Source: Gammaproteobacteria bacterium (GTDB taxonomy: Bacteria; Pseudomonadota; Gammaproteobacteria; Tenderiales; Tenderiaceae). Taken from it: a stretch of 14,045 nt of DNA. A program made the position numbers and the translations under genes. Of the stretch, positions 5,745-12,919 are shown piece after piece. The DNA is taken from NCBI GenBank assembly GCA_024276775.1, contig JAJRWO010000231.1, positions 1 through 14,045 of the forward strand, written 5' to 3'. Each line of letters opens with the position of its first letter. The first letter of the stretch is position 1. The notes beneath the pieces were generated by a model, which was not told the origin of the DNA, ran no database searches, and worked only from the letters and a program-made list of their open reading frames with translations.

Positions 5745-7907
5745 ATGAGCTTGCCACGAAAGATTCTCTTGCTATTGATTATCTGCTGTACAACACCTGC
5801 TTTAAGCCTTGCCGCTATCAATATCCACCATGATCTCAATGTGACATTAAATCCGGCTGAGCATAGCCTTGAGGTCAGTGATGAGCTTCGCTTTCCTGAA
5901 GAATTGCTGGATAACTCATCGGTAATCATTTATTTAAATGAATCACTGAGACTTGAGCCCGGGCAGGATTTTGCAACGATAATTTCTCATAATAAGCGTT
6001 TTCCGGTGCCTGTTAAGGCATATCGTTTATCCTTAAAAAAGGGGCAAACGTCGCTTGTATTGCGTTATTCAGGTGCGTTGCATCATGCGCTGACAAGTCA
6101 AGCTGAGGGGTACACCAGAAGCGTGAGCCAAACGGCGGGAATGATTACGCCGGAGGGCGTTTTTTTGGCAGGCTCATCCGTTTGGTATCCGTACATTGAG
6201 GCGGCTCAGGTATCGTTTTCCATGAAGGTTAAATCAGTCAACGGTTGGCTGGTGGTTAGCCAGGGTGATCGTCTTAAGAAAATGGATATTGGCCCGCCAG
6301 GCTCCGTGCTATGGCAGGAGCAGAATCCGCAAGAAGAGATTTACCTGATTGCAGCACCGTTTCATGAGTATTCAAAGGTGGTAGGTGACCTTGAGGTGAT
6401 GGCCTTTCTCAGGCAGAAAGATGCTGCTTTGGCGAATCAATATCTTGAGGTTGCCGCCCAGTATATTGATATGTATCGCCAGTTGCTGGGGCCATACCCC
6501 TACAGCAAATTTGCCCTGGTGGAAAACTTTTGGGAGACAGGCTATGGCATGCCATCGTTCACGCTATTAGGGCCTAAGGTTATTCGTATACCGTTTATTT
6601 TGCATTCCTCGTACCCCCATGAAATTTTACATAATTGGTGGGGTAATGGCGTTTATGTGGATTATCAGCAGGGCAATTGGGCTGAGGGGCTAACCTCTTA
6701 TCTTTCCGACCATCTGATTCAGCAACAGCGAGGCAAGGCGGCTAATTTCAGGCGTAGTATTTTGCAAAGCTATGCCGACTTTGTTGCTGATGAGCGGGAT
6801 TTTCCATTGGCTAATTTTACCTCCAGACATAACGCCAGCAGTGAGGCAATTGGCTATGGCAAGTCGCAAATGTTTTTCCATATGCTGCGTCAGAAATTAG
6901 GCGACGAAGTATTTATTAGCGGTTTGCAGCGCTTTTATCGCCAATATCAGTTTAAGCAAGCAGGCTTTGACGATCTGCAACAGGTGTTTCAACGCCTCAG
7001 CAATGATGATTTAACGCTTTTTTTCCGGCAATGGCTTCAGCGTACCGGAGCACCCGCGCTTCAACTGACTGATGTGACTGTTAAAAAAGATAACAATGCT
7101 TGGTTGCTGCAAGGTGTTTTGCAGCAGATTCAGGCCGGCGAAAGCTATCAATTAACAGTACCGGTTGCGGTAACGCTTGAAGGGTACGATGAGGCTTATC
7201 AAACCCATTTAATATTAGCTAAAAAACAGCAGACTTTTTCACTCAAACTACCAGCCAAACCCCTGCGGTTGGATATTGATCCTGAGTTTGACGTGTTTCG
7301 GCGGCTCAATCGAGCGGAAATGCCAGCCGCCTTATCGCAAGCATTTGGCGCAGAACGAGTGTTGCTTGTATTACCGTCACAGGCTTTGGCTGATACCCGT
7401 GCCGCCTATGAATCCTTAGCCAAAAGTTGGAGCAAGGCTCAGTTCGCCAACCTGGAAACTGCCTATGATGACACTTTGGAAAGCCTGCCTGAAAATCGTG
7501 CCATCTGGTTATTGGGTAGCCAAAACCTGTTTGCTAATGATGTGCTTGCTGCACTTGCTGGGCAGGGTGTTATTCGCCAGGCAGATATTATTCACCTGAA
7601 TCAGGAACAATTTAATACACGTCAGAACAGCCTTGTTCTGACTGCCCGCCGTCCGAATAAAAATTCGCATACCATGATTTGGCTGGCGGCAGATCGGCCT
7701 CAGGCAATCCTGGGGCTGGCTCGAAAATTGCCGCATTACCGTAAATATAGCTATTTGGTGTTCGAGGGTGATGAAGCAAATAATGTGCTCAAAGGACAGT
7801 GGCCGGTACTGGACTCGCCAATGAGTGTTGTTTTGGCTGGTGTGGCGATCAAAATGAAAAATTTGGAGCCTCGTTCAGCCTTGAGTAAAATGCTTCCCCG
7901 GCCTTGA
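5745..7907 (+). CDS. Exported M1-like zinc metallopeptidase
   Basis: A 720-residue protein. ATG 5745 is preceded by AAAGGG (5733-5738) at good spacing; a second ATG at 5741 is in another frame. The first ~23 residues form a signal peptide (basic start, hydrophobic LLLLIICC, likely cut after SLA or SLAA). The Cys pair is not a proper lipobox. The zinc site is HEILH at 292-296 with a downstream Glu314 in NWAEGLTSYL, giving HEXXH then 17 residues then E, one fewer than the classical M1 spacing of 18. Val259-Glu260-Asn261 sits where the M1 GxMEN motif is expected but lacks its Gly and Met. Tyr371 in IGYGKSQMFFHML matches the catalytic Tyr region. The last ~200 residues are not recognised. It probably cleaves peptides in the periplasm, with substrate unknown. 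The T-rich gap after tRNA-Leu separates it from the tRNA genes. Confidence 0.85.
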   Translation: MSLPRKILLLLIICCTTPALSLAAINIHHDLNVTLNPAEHSLEVSDELRFPEELLDNSSVIIYLNESLRLEPGQDFATIISHNKRFPVPVKAYRLSLKKGQTSLVLRYSGALHHALTSQAEGYTRSVSQTAGMITPEGVFLAGSSVWYPYIEAAQVSFSMKVKSVNGWLVVSQGDRLKKMDIGPPGSVLWQEQNPQEEIYLIAAPFHEYSKVVGDLEVMAFLRQKDAALANQYLEVAAQYIDMYRQLLGPYPYSKFALVENFWETGYGMPSFTLLGPKVIRIPFILHSSYPHEILHNWWGNGVYVDYQQGNWAEGLTSYLSDHLIQQQRGKAANFRRSILQSYADFVADERDFPLANFTSRHNASSEAIGYGKSQMFFHMLRQKLGDEVFISGLQRFYRQYQFKQAGFDDLQQVFQRLSNDDLTLFFRQWLQRTGAPALQLTDVTVKKDNNAWLLQGVLQQIQAGESYQLTVPVAVTLEGYDEAYQTHLILAKKQQTFSLKLPAKPLRLDIDPEFDVFRRLNRAEMPAALSQAFGAERVLLVLPSQALADTRAAYESLAKSWSKAQFANLETAYDDTLESLPENRAIWLLGSQNLFANDVLAALAGQGVIRQADIIHLNQEQFNTRQNSLVLTARRPNKNSHTMIWLAADRPQAILGLARKLPHYRKYSYLVFEGDEANNVLKGQWPVLDSPMSVVLAGVAIKMKNLEPRSALSKMLPRP

Positions 7908-8051
7908 CAGCGCAGCGGTGCTGATGAAAGGAGGGTGAGTGGTGCCAGATTTAGATAAAATGGCTTGCCAGATAGTTAAATTCGTGTTTATTCAGTTCCT
8001 GACAACATTTGATATATCCTGCAAACTATTGTTTTTTATTGTAAAAGTTAT

Positions 8052-8086
8052 TTATTCACAAAAACTGTGGATAACTTTGTGGATTA
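8052..8086. promoter_or_regulatory. Cluster of three DnaA boxes
   Basis: TTATTCACA at 8052-8060 (plus strand) and TGTGGATAA at 8066-8074 (the reverse complement of the consensus TTATCCACA) both match TTATNCACA exactly. TGTGGATTA at 8078-8086 is a third, minus-oriented box with one mismatch. Spacers are 5 and 3 bp. One box opposed to two in the other direction recalls, as I remember it, the core of the E. coli DnaA-reactivating sequences (DARS); oriC is an alternative. Binding of DnaA is inferred from the sequence only. Confidence 0.65.
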
Positions 8087-8158
8087 AAACAAAAATTAGC
8101 CGTGGAACAGCATTGAAAGCGGGCTATGTGACAAATTGGTTAAAAAATAGCCAATCTC

Positions 8159-8171
8159 TAAGTTATTGATT
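8159..8171 (-). promoter_or_regulatory. Candidate IHF-binding site
   Basis: TAAGTTATTGATT matches the reverse complement of the IHF consensus (WATCAANNNNTTR) at every defined position, 73 bp after the DnaA cluster. A second site with one mismatch is at 8323-8335. IHF sites accompany oriC, datA and DARS2 in E. coli. In AT-rich DNA such matches occur by chance fairly often, so support comes mainly from the neighbourhood. Confidence 0.35.
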
Positions 8172-8400
8172 ATTAATGGCTAAGACAAGGGGCTAGTCAT
8201 TTTTTTTAAAGAAAAATAAACACTGCTTGCTCTTCGTTAAAGATTTATTTAATTGTGGGTAACTCAAATTTTCCGATGAAGGTTATCTGTTTATAGGCAT
8301 GCTGAACATTAAAAGATAATTTTATATTGTTGATATTTATATATAATATTGTTTTTATTGTTTTTCAAACATATTTCGTTACGATTTTCACTCATTAAGC

Positions 8401-8406
8401 TATAAA
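8401..8406 (+). promoter_or_regulatory. Possible -10 box upstream of the ChaN-like gene
   Basis: TATAAA(AT) lies about 70 bases upstream of the likely start at 8477. The best -35 candidate, TTACGA at 8379-8384 with a 16-bp spacer, is a weak match. Confidence 0.3.
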
Positions 8407-8476
8407 ATTACCCATACTGTTTATATATATCAGCGCTTGAATATCGGTGACTTTTGGACTCATAAGGGGCTTGGGT

Positions 8477-9703
8477 TTGTACAGAGAAAACAAGATTAGC
8501 TTGGAAAAACGATTCGCTTACCTTTTTGTTTTGGGCTTGCTGTTGATGCACCTGCCGCTTAAAGCGGATGACTGCGTGCCGATGGGACAGGTTTTGCAAC
8601 CCCAAACGAATACTTGGACAAACATAACAAAACTAATCCATGCCAGTGTTGATAAAAAGATCATTTTGCTGGGTGAACACCATGACAATATGGAGCATCA
8701 TCGTTGGCAGTTGCAGATGATTACCGGGCTGCACACACTTAATAGAGATATTGTGCTGGGGTTTGAAATGTTTCCACGCAAGGTTCAGCCAGTGCTTGAC
8801 CGTTGGATAAATGACCAGCTGACAGAGCAGCAGTTTTTAAAACAGGTCGATTGGGCGACTTACTGGAACTTTGATGCCCGTTTGTATATGCCCCTATTTC
8901 ACTATGCGCGCATGAATAAAATCCCAATCTATGCCCTTAACATTGAACGCTCACTGATTCGCCAGGTAGGCAAACAAGGCTGGGAAAATATTAGCGCTGA
9001 CCAACGCGAAGGGCTTTCAGATCCTATGCCAGCCAGTGAGGGATATCAGCAACTGCTGGCAGGCGTCTTCATGCAGCACGGTAAAAATCACCCAGACACG
9101 CCTTCCGAGGAGCTTGTGATGAAGGCAATGGCTACGCCTGGTTTTAGTCGGTTCGTCGAAAGCCAGTTGGTCTGGGATCGAGCGATGGCTGAAGCCATTG
9201 CCAGTGGTATTGGCAAGCATCCTCGGGCACAGTTTTTAGCCGTACTTGGCAGCGGCCATATAATGTATCGCTATGGTGTGCCCGAGCAGCTGAAAGCACT
9301 TGGAATGCCAAATCCCAGTGTAATGGTTCCCTGGGACACAGAGTTTGAATGTGAATATATTCAGGTTGATTTTGCTGATGCGATTATTGGCTTAAAGTCG
9401 ATTCGCTTATCCGATCAGAAAAATGTTGATAAACCTCGCTTAGGGGTGTATTTGGAAGCGGCTGACGGAGGGGTGAAGATTGGCAAAGTGATCGCTGGCA
9501 GTATTGCCAAGTCACTTGGATTGAAACCAGATGATTTAATCACAAGCATGGCCGGGAGGGTGATAACCGATGTTTCACAGGTCATTAATATAGTGCAAGC
9601 AACACAGTTTGGTACCTGGCTTCCCTTGACTGTTAAACGGGGTGAAAAAATATTGGATAAAGTGGCCAAATTTCCTCCGCGCCATCAAAATTACCCATCG
9701 TAG
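8477..9703 (+). CDS. Exported ChaN-like (haem-uptake/Tiki superfamily) protein with C-terminal PDZ domain
   Basis: The likely start is TTG 8477, 7 bases after AAGGGG (8464-8469), giving 408 residues; GTG 8447 is open but has no good ribosome site. The N-terminus is a signal peptide (basic, then AYLFVLGLLLMHLPL, probably cut after KA near residue 29). The first domain has the DUF399/ChaN hallmarks: LLGEHHDN with Glu67-His68-His69, GFEMFPR, a helical middle (DWATYW, YMPLFHYARMNKIPIYALN) and VLGSGHIMYRYGVP with His261. ChaN of Campylobacter is an iron-regulated haem-binding lipoprotein; this one lacks a lipobox. Residues ~320-400 form a PDZ domain (LGVYLE...VIAGSIAKSLGLKPDDLITSMAGRVITD...VKRGEK), which may recognise protein C-termini or hold a partner. 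It could be haem-binding or a Tiki-type metalloprotease; which is not decided here. The kinase gene starts 32 bp downstream. Confidence 0.85.
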   Translation: MYRENKISLEKRFAYLFVLGLLLMHLPLKADDCVPMGQVLQPQTNTWTNITKLIHASVDKKIILLGEHHDNMEHHRWQLQMITGLHTLNRDIVLGFEMFPRKVQPVLDRWINDQLTEQQFLKQVDWATYWNFDARLYMPLFHYARMNKIPIYALNIERSLIRQVGKQGWENISADQREGLSDPMPASEGYQQLLAGVFMQHGKNHPDTPSEELVMKAMATPGFSRFVESQLVWDRAMAEAIASGIGKHPRAQFLAVLGSGHIMYRYGVPEQLKALGMPNPSVMVPWDTEFECEYIQVDFADAIIGLKSIRLSDQKNVDKPRLGVYLEAADGGVKIGKVIAGSIAKSLGLKPDDLITSMAGRVITDVSQVINIVQATQFGTWLPLTVKRGEKILDKVAKFPPRHQNYPS

Positions 9704-9735
9704 CAGCAAACAGTCAATAAAATATTTAAACAATA

Positions 9736-12516
9736 ATGGCTATGCAGGAACGTAAGAGGATTAGGCTTAATATTCACTGGCAGATAATCTTGTTATTATC
9801 CGCGGGAATATTTTCACTTGCCATTATTGGCAGCCTTGCCGCGGGGTTTTTTGTCAATAAAAAGATCTCTGATATTGTCTACGACCAAGCAGAACAAATT
9901 ACATCCAGCTTTGCCCATTTAAGTATTCTGCCATTACTCTCGGGGGCTGGTGATAGCGCAACTGATGATATTGAATCTGTATTGGCCTATAAAAACGTTC
10001 ATTCATTAGCCATTTATAAGCGTAATGGTGAGCTGTTGATTGGCTCTGAGTCATTTAAAGAACATTCTTTTTTTTTAAATTTTAGTGATAATTCAGCCCC
10101 ATTTAAGGCAAAGCTAGTCAGTAAAACCCCCTTATTTTGGGTTTTTTTGGCCCCTGTTTACGATACTGATTTTGAGCAGACGGATACTGGAAATATTGAT
10201 TCTCTTTTTACACCCAAGCCAAGCATGCTTGGTTATGTCACTGTTACCGTCGATAGATCTAATCTCTTTAAGACGCAACAAGCGCTGTTTGTTAATAATT
10301 TATATATTTCCATAGGCATTGCTCTGATTCTTATTATGATTGCCATTTTTATCACGCATAAACTCGTCAAACCGCTGTATCAATTTGTCTCATTGATGGA
10401 AAAGGCAGAAGAAGGGGATGACAGCGTAAGGACAGAAATCAGGGGGTCAATTGAAATTGAACTGATGGCGCGGGGTTTCAATACCATGATGGAATCGCTT
10501 AAACAGCGGCGTGAATACGCTGAGCAACAGCATGACTCGCTGATGCTGGAAATTGATGAGAGGGTCAAGGTGGAAGCGGCGTTAAGAGACAGTGAGTCAC
10601 ATCTTAAGACAGTGTTGGCTCAACATGAAGCTGTGGTTTCAACTATTCCAGGTGTTATTGTTGAATTTGAAGCCAATGGGAAACCACTGTGGTGGAATAA
10701 ACGAGCGGAGCTTGTGTCAGGTTTAAGTGGAGAAGATTTTGCATCTCAACAGTTAAATGAACGGGTTAGTGAAGACTCTAAAGATGATTTACGCCAGGCA
10801 ATTATTAATGGCATTAAAACGGGGAGTTTTGAACTGCATGCAAAAATACTCACCAGTGAAGGTGAGGTGCCATATCAGTTTAATGGTGTACGAATCTCAC
10901 CAAAAGGAAGCAATAATGCCAGATTATTAACTATTGGCATGGATGATAGCGAGTCAATAAAATCGCAGATTGTGATGCAGAATGCCAGAGATGTGGCGCT
11001 AGAGTCTTCCCGAGTGAAGAGTGAGTTTCTGGCCAATATGAGCCATGAAATTAGAACCCCTATGAATGGTATGTTGGGAATGCTGCAACTGCTTGCTGAC
11101 AGCAACCTGAATGCAGAGCAAAAGAATTTTTCCGATATCGCGCTTCGTTCGGCAGATCAACTTTTAAATGTTATTAATGATGTGCTTGACTTTTCCAAGC
11201 TTGAGGCAGGTAAGTTAGAGATAAATCGGTCTGATTTTTCACTCAGAATGTTGATTGAGGATGTGGTCGAGTTGTTTGCAAACAAGGCGTATGATAAAGG
11301 TATCATGATTTATGCCGATATGGCCTTTGATATTCCAGAAATAATTAATTCAGACCCACAAAGATTAAAACAAATTTTATCTAATCTTGTCGGTAATGCC
11401 GTTAAATTTACCGAGAAAGGCCATATACTGTTAAAAGTGGCTGTTGAGGCCGCTGGCAAGAATCTTGTTTTATCAATTATTGATACAGGTATTGGTATAA
11501 ATATAGATGATCAAGATAAAGTCTTTAATTCTTTTTCCCAAGCAGATGGGTCGTCAACAAGAAAGTTTAGTGGTACTGGTTTAGGCCTGTCTATCGTAAA
11601 ACAATTAAGCAAGCTTCTTGGTGGAGATGTTGAGCTTAAATCGATACCTGATTTTGGTTCTGAATTTAGAGTTGTTATTCCACTATCAAAAAGCAGAGAA
11701 AAAAACAAATTTGTAAATACATTGCCACAGTTGGAGTCAATATTCAATATTTGTTATATCGGTAATGACCTCATTCAGTCGGCTATTTTTAAATCATTTT
11801 CAGACCATATCAATCAAAATTATAGATTACTTACAGAAACAGAATACAGCTCTTTTAACCCAGGTAAGGGAGACTATATTTTTTTAATAGACTTGGAATT
11901 TTTAAATACGCTCAAGTCATCAGTGCTTTGGGAGAAAATATTGAATTATAGATTATGTCTGCTTGTCTATCAGAATGATCTAAAATTATTTTATGCTATA
12001 AATAAAGAGTTTGACTGTAAATTAGTCAACGTTTTATTACCGTTGCGGTATAAAATATTTATTGAAATTACTCAAGGCAATATTAATATGGGTTATCAAG
12101 TCAATAAGTACAATACGGCTTTAGTGAAAAAAACACCCGCACAAGCGCCTAAGATACTTGTTGTTGAAGATAATGACGTCAATCAGAGAGTTATATTGAC
12201 TATGCTTCGAAAGCTTGGGTTTGAAGCTTTGCTTGCTGCAAACGGGCAGCAAGGTCTGGAGATTCTTTCTTCAAATAAACAAGTCGAATTAGTCATAATG
12301 GATTGTCAAATGCCACTAATGGATGGTTATACGGCTGCACGTAAAGTGCGTGGTAATGCGGAAAAATATAATCCGAATATTAAAATCATTGCTATGACAG
12401 GAAATGCTTTGGAAGGTGATAAACAAAAGTGCCTTGACTCTGGAATGAATGACTATATGTCAAAACCAATTCGGCTGGCGACCTTAAAAGCTAATTTGGA
12501 ACAGTGGTTGTCTTAG
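9736..12516 (+). CDS. Membrane-bound hybrid sensor histidine kinase (GacS/BarA-like)
   Basis: A 926-residue protein. Domains in order: transmembrane helix ~17-40; a periplasmic sensor of ~150 residues; a second helix ~189-208; HAMP ~210-262; a Gln/Glu-rich coiled coil ~262-295; PAS ~295-400 (STIPGVIVEFEANGKPLWWNKRAE); HisKA with phosphoacceptor His437 in SHEIRTPMNG; an HATPase with LSNLVGNAVKFTEKG, DTGIGI and GTGLGLSI; a degenerate receiver-like block ~668-778; and a normal receiver ~806-926 with Glu811/Asp812, phosphoacceptor Asp856 (MDCQMPLMDGY) and Lys910 (SKP). It ends right after the receiver, so the Hpt domain usual at the end of GacS/BarA is absent and a separate Hpt protein is expected. 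ATG 9736 has no clear ribosome site; ATG 9742 is an alternative. The degenerate block is very AT-rich (18 G/C in 60 at 11881-11940). The ligand is unknown. Confidence 0.9.
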   Translation: MAMQERKRIRLNIHWQIILLLSAGIFSLAIIGSLAAGFFVNKKISDIVYDQAEQITSSFAHLSILPLLSGAGDSATDDIESVLAYKNVHSLAIYKRNGELLIGSESFKEHSFFLNFSDNSAPFKAKLVSKTPLFWVFLAPVYDTDFEQTDTGNIDSLFTPKPSMLGYVTVTVDRSNLFKTQQALFVNNLYISIGIALILIMIAIFITHKLVKPLYQFVSLMEKAEEGDDSVRTEIRGSIEIELMARGFNTMMESLKQRREYAEQQHDSLMLEIDERVKVEAALRDSESHLKTVLAQHEAVVSTIPGVIVEFEANGKPLWWNKRAELVSGLSGEDFASQQLNERVSEDSKDDLRQAIINGIKTGSFELHAKILTSEGEVPYQFNGVRISPKGSNNARLLTIGMDDSESIKSQIVMQNARDVALESSRVKSEFLANMSHEIRTPMNGMLGMLQLLADSNLNAEQKNFSDIALRSADQLLNVINDVLDFSKLEAGKLEINRSDFSLRMLIEDVVELFANKAYDKGIMIYADMAFDIPEIINSDPQRLKQILSNLVGNAVKFTEKGHILLKVAVEAAGKNLVLSIIDTGIGINIDDQDKVFNSFSQADGSSTRKFSGTGLGLSIVKQLSKLLGGDVELKSIPDFGSEFRVVIPLSKSREKNKFVNTLPQLESIFNICYIGNDLIQSAIFKSFSDHINQNYRLLTETEYSSFNPGKGDYIFLIDLEFLNTLKSSVLWEKILNYRLCLLVYQNDLKLFYAINKEFDCKLVNVLLPLRYKIFIEITQGNINMGYQVNKYNTALVKKTPAQAPKILVVEDNDVNQRVILTMLRKLGFEALLAANGQQGLEILSSNKQVELVIMDCQMPLMDGYTAARKVRGNAEKYNPNIKIIAMTGNALEGDKQKCLDSGMNDYMSKPIRLATLKANLEQWLS

Positions 12517-12525
12517 GAATGAAAG

Positions 12526-12804
12526 TCATGAATTCAGGGTGAGTGATTTAATGCGCTGATTTTTTTGTTTCAGCGAGTTTTGAAGCAGCCGTTGGAGGGA
12601 GGCTGCTGCTCGTTCACGCAAGGAGCCGCTATTGACGCGGGATGAGGTCAGGCAATTTCCGGGCACCGAGGCAAACAATCCGGCAACGCCATTGATGACG
12701 CCGTTCGGCAGCAGGCATTGCTGTTGATACAAGTGCGGTACGCGGATTTTGCCCGGCAAAAACAACACCAGATCCCACTTGGAAGCCCGCCCCTGACCAC
12801 CCAT
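12526..12804 (-). CDS. Hypothetical small ORF in a GC-richer patch, doubtful
   Basis: A 92-codon minus-strand ORF convergent with the kinase gene (9 bp apart). Its ATG is preceded by GGAGGT with a 5-base gap, a near-perfect Shine-Dalgarno sequence, which is the main argument for it. The product is basic in its second half (SLRERAAASLQRLL then KQKNQR) and shows no domain I recognise, no signal peptide and no membrane segment. The local DNA is richer in G/C (36 of 60 at 12601-12660) than the end of the kinase gene (25 of 60 at 12421-12480). It may be a small protein of unknown role, a fragment left by a mobile element, or no gene at all. A 7-bp hairpin (AGCAGCC 12584-12590 with GGCTGCT 12601-12607) lies within it. 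Confidence 0.3.
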   Translation of the reverse strand: MGGQGRASKWDLVLFLPGKIRVPHLYQQQCLLPNGVINGVAGLFASVPGNCLTSSRVNSGSLRERAAASLQRLLQNSLKQKNQRIKSLTLNS

Positions 12805-12870
12805 GGCGAACCTCCCCCTCAGGCAGCAGTGCTGGAAACTAACGTGCTAAGGGGACATCTTAACTTTGGG

Positions 12871-12901
12871 TTGACAGGAATGTCGATTAGATTTCTAGAA
12901 A
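12871..12901 (+). promoter_or_regulatory. Possible queA promoter with adjacent palindrome
   Basis: A perfect -35 TTGACA at 12871-12876 lies 43 bases before the queA start, but the region 16-18 bases on (TTCTAGA) is a poor -10. The same bases form a perfect 10-bp palindrome TTTCTAGAAA (12892-12901), and GACAggaaTGTC (12873-12884) is a short inverted repeat. These could be promoter and operator parts of the queA-tgt operon, but the evidence is thin. Confidence 0.3.
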
Positions 12902-12919
12902 CTGCTACCATCCGCGGCC

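Larger units (their letters stand above)
7908..8476. other. AT-rich intergenic region, possible replication-control locus
   Basis: This 569-bp gap between the peptidase and the ChaN-like gene has no convincing gene. It holds, left to right: a strong ribosome-site-like AAAGGAGG (7927-7934) before an unconvincing ORF; three clustered DnaA boxes (8052-8086); an exact IHF consensus match (8159-8171); a fourth, one-mismatch DnaA box TGTGGGTAA (8254-8262); an extremely AT-rich tract (8311-8370, 7 G/C in 60); and a -10-like TATAAA (8401-8406) before the next gene. I saw no GATC site in it. Together these look more like a protein-binding control locus than a plain spacer, though its role is inferred. 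Confidence 0.5.

Noticed and set aside
5745..5815. Lipoprotein signal (CC in LLIICCTTP) in the M1-like peptidase
   Set aside because: The residue before the first Cys is Ile, not Gly/Ala/Ser, so the lipobox rule fails. An ordinary signal peptide cut near SLAA fits better.
6656..6664. TGTGGATTA, a DnaA-like 9-mer within the peptidase gene
   Set aside because: It is an isolated one-mismatch site inside conserved coding sequence (next to the zinc motif). It shows that single weak boxes occur by chance, unlike the cluster at 8052-8086.
7939..8169. 76-codon plus-strand ORF with GTG start and strong AAAGGAGG upstream
   Set aside because: The product is a biased Phe/Ile/Lys-rich string with no recognisable domain, and the frame runs straight through the DnaA-box cluster. 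The amino-acid bias follows from AT-rich non-coding DNA. The ribosome-like site is noted but not enough.
12554..12607. Hairpins after the kinase gene (CGCTGA/TCAGCG at 12554-12575 and AGCAGCC/GGCTGCT at 12584-12607) as terminators
   Set aside because: The first has its T-run inside the loop rather than after the stem, and the second has no T-run. Neither fits an intrinsic terminator well.
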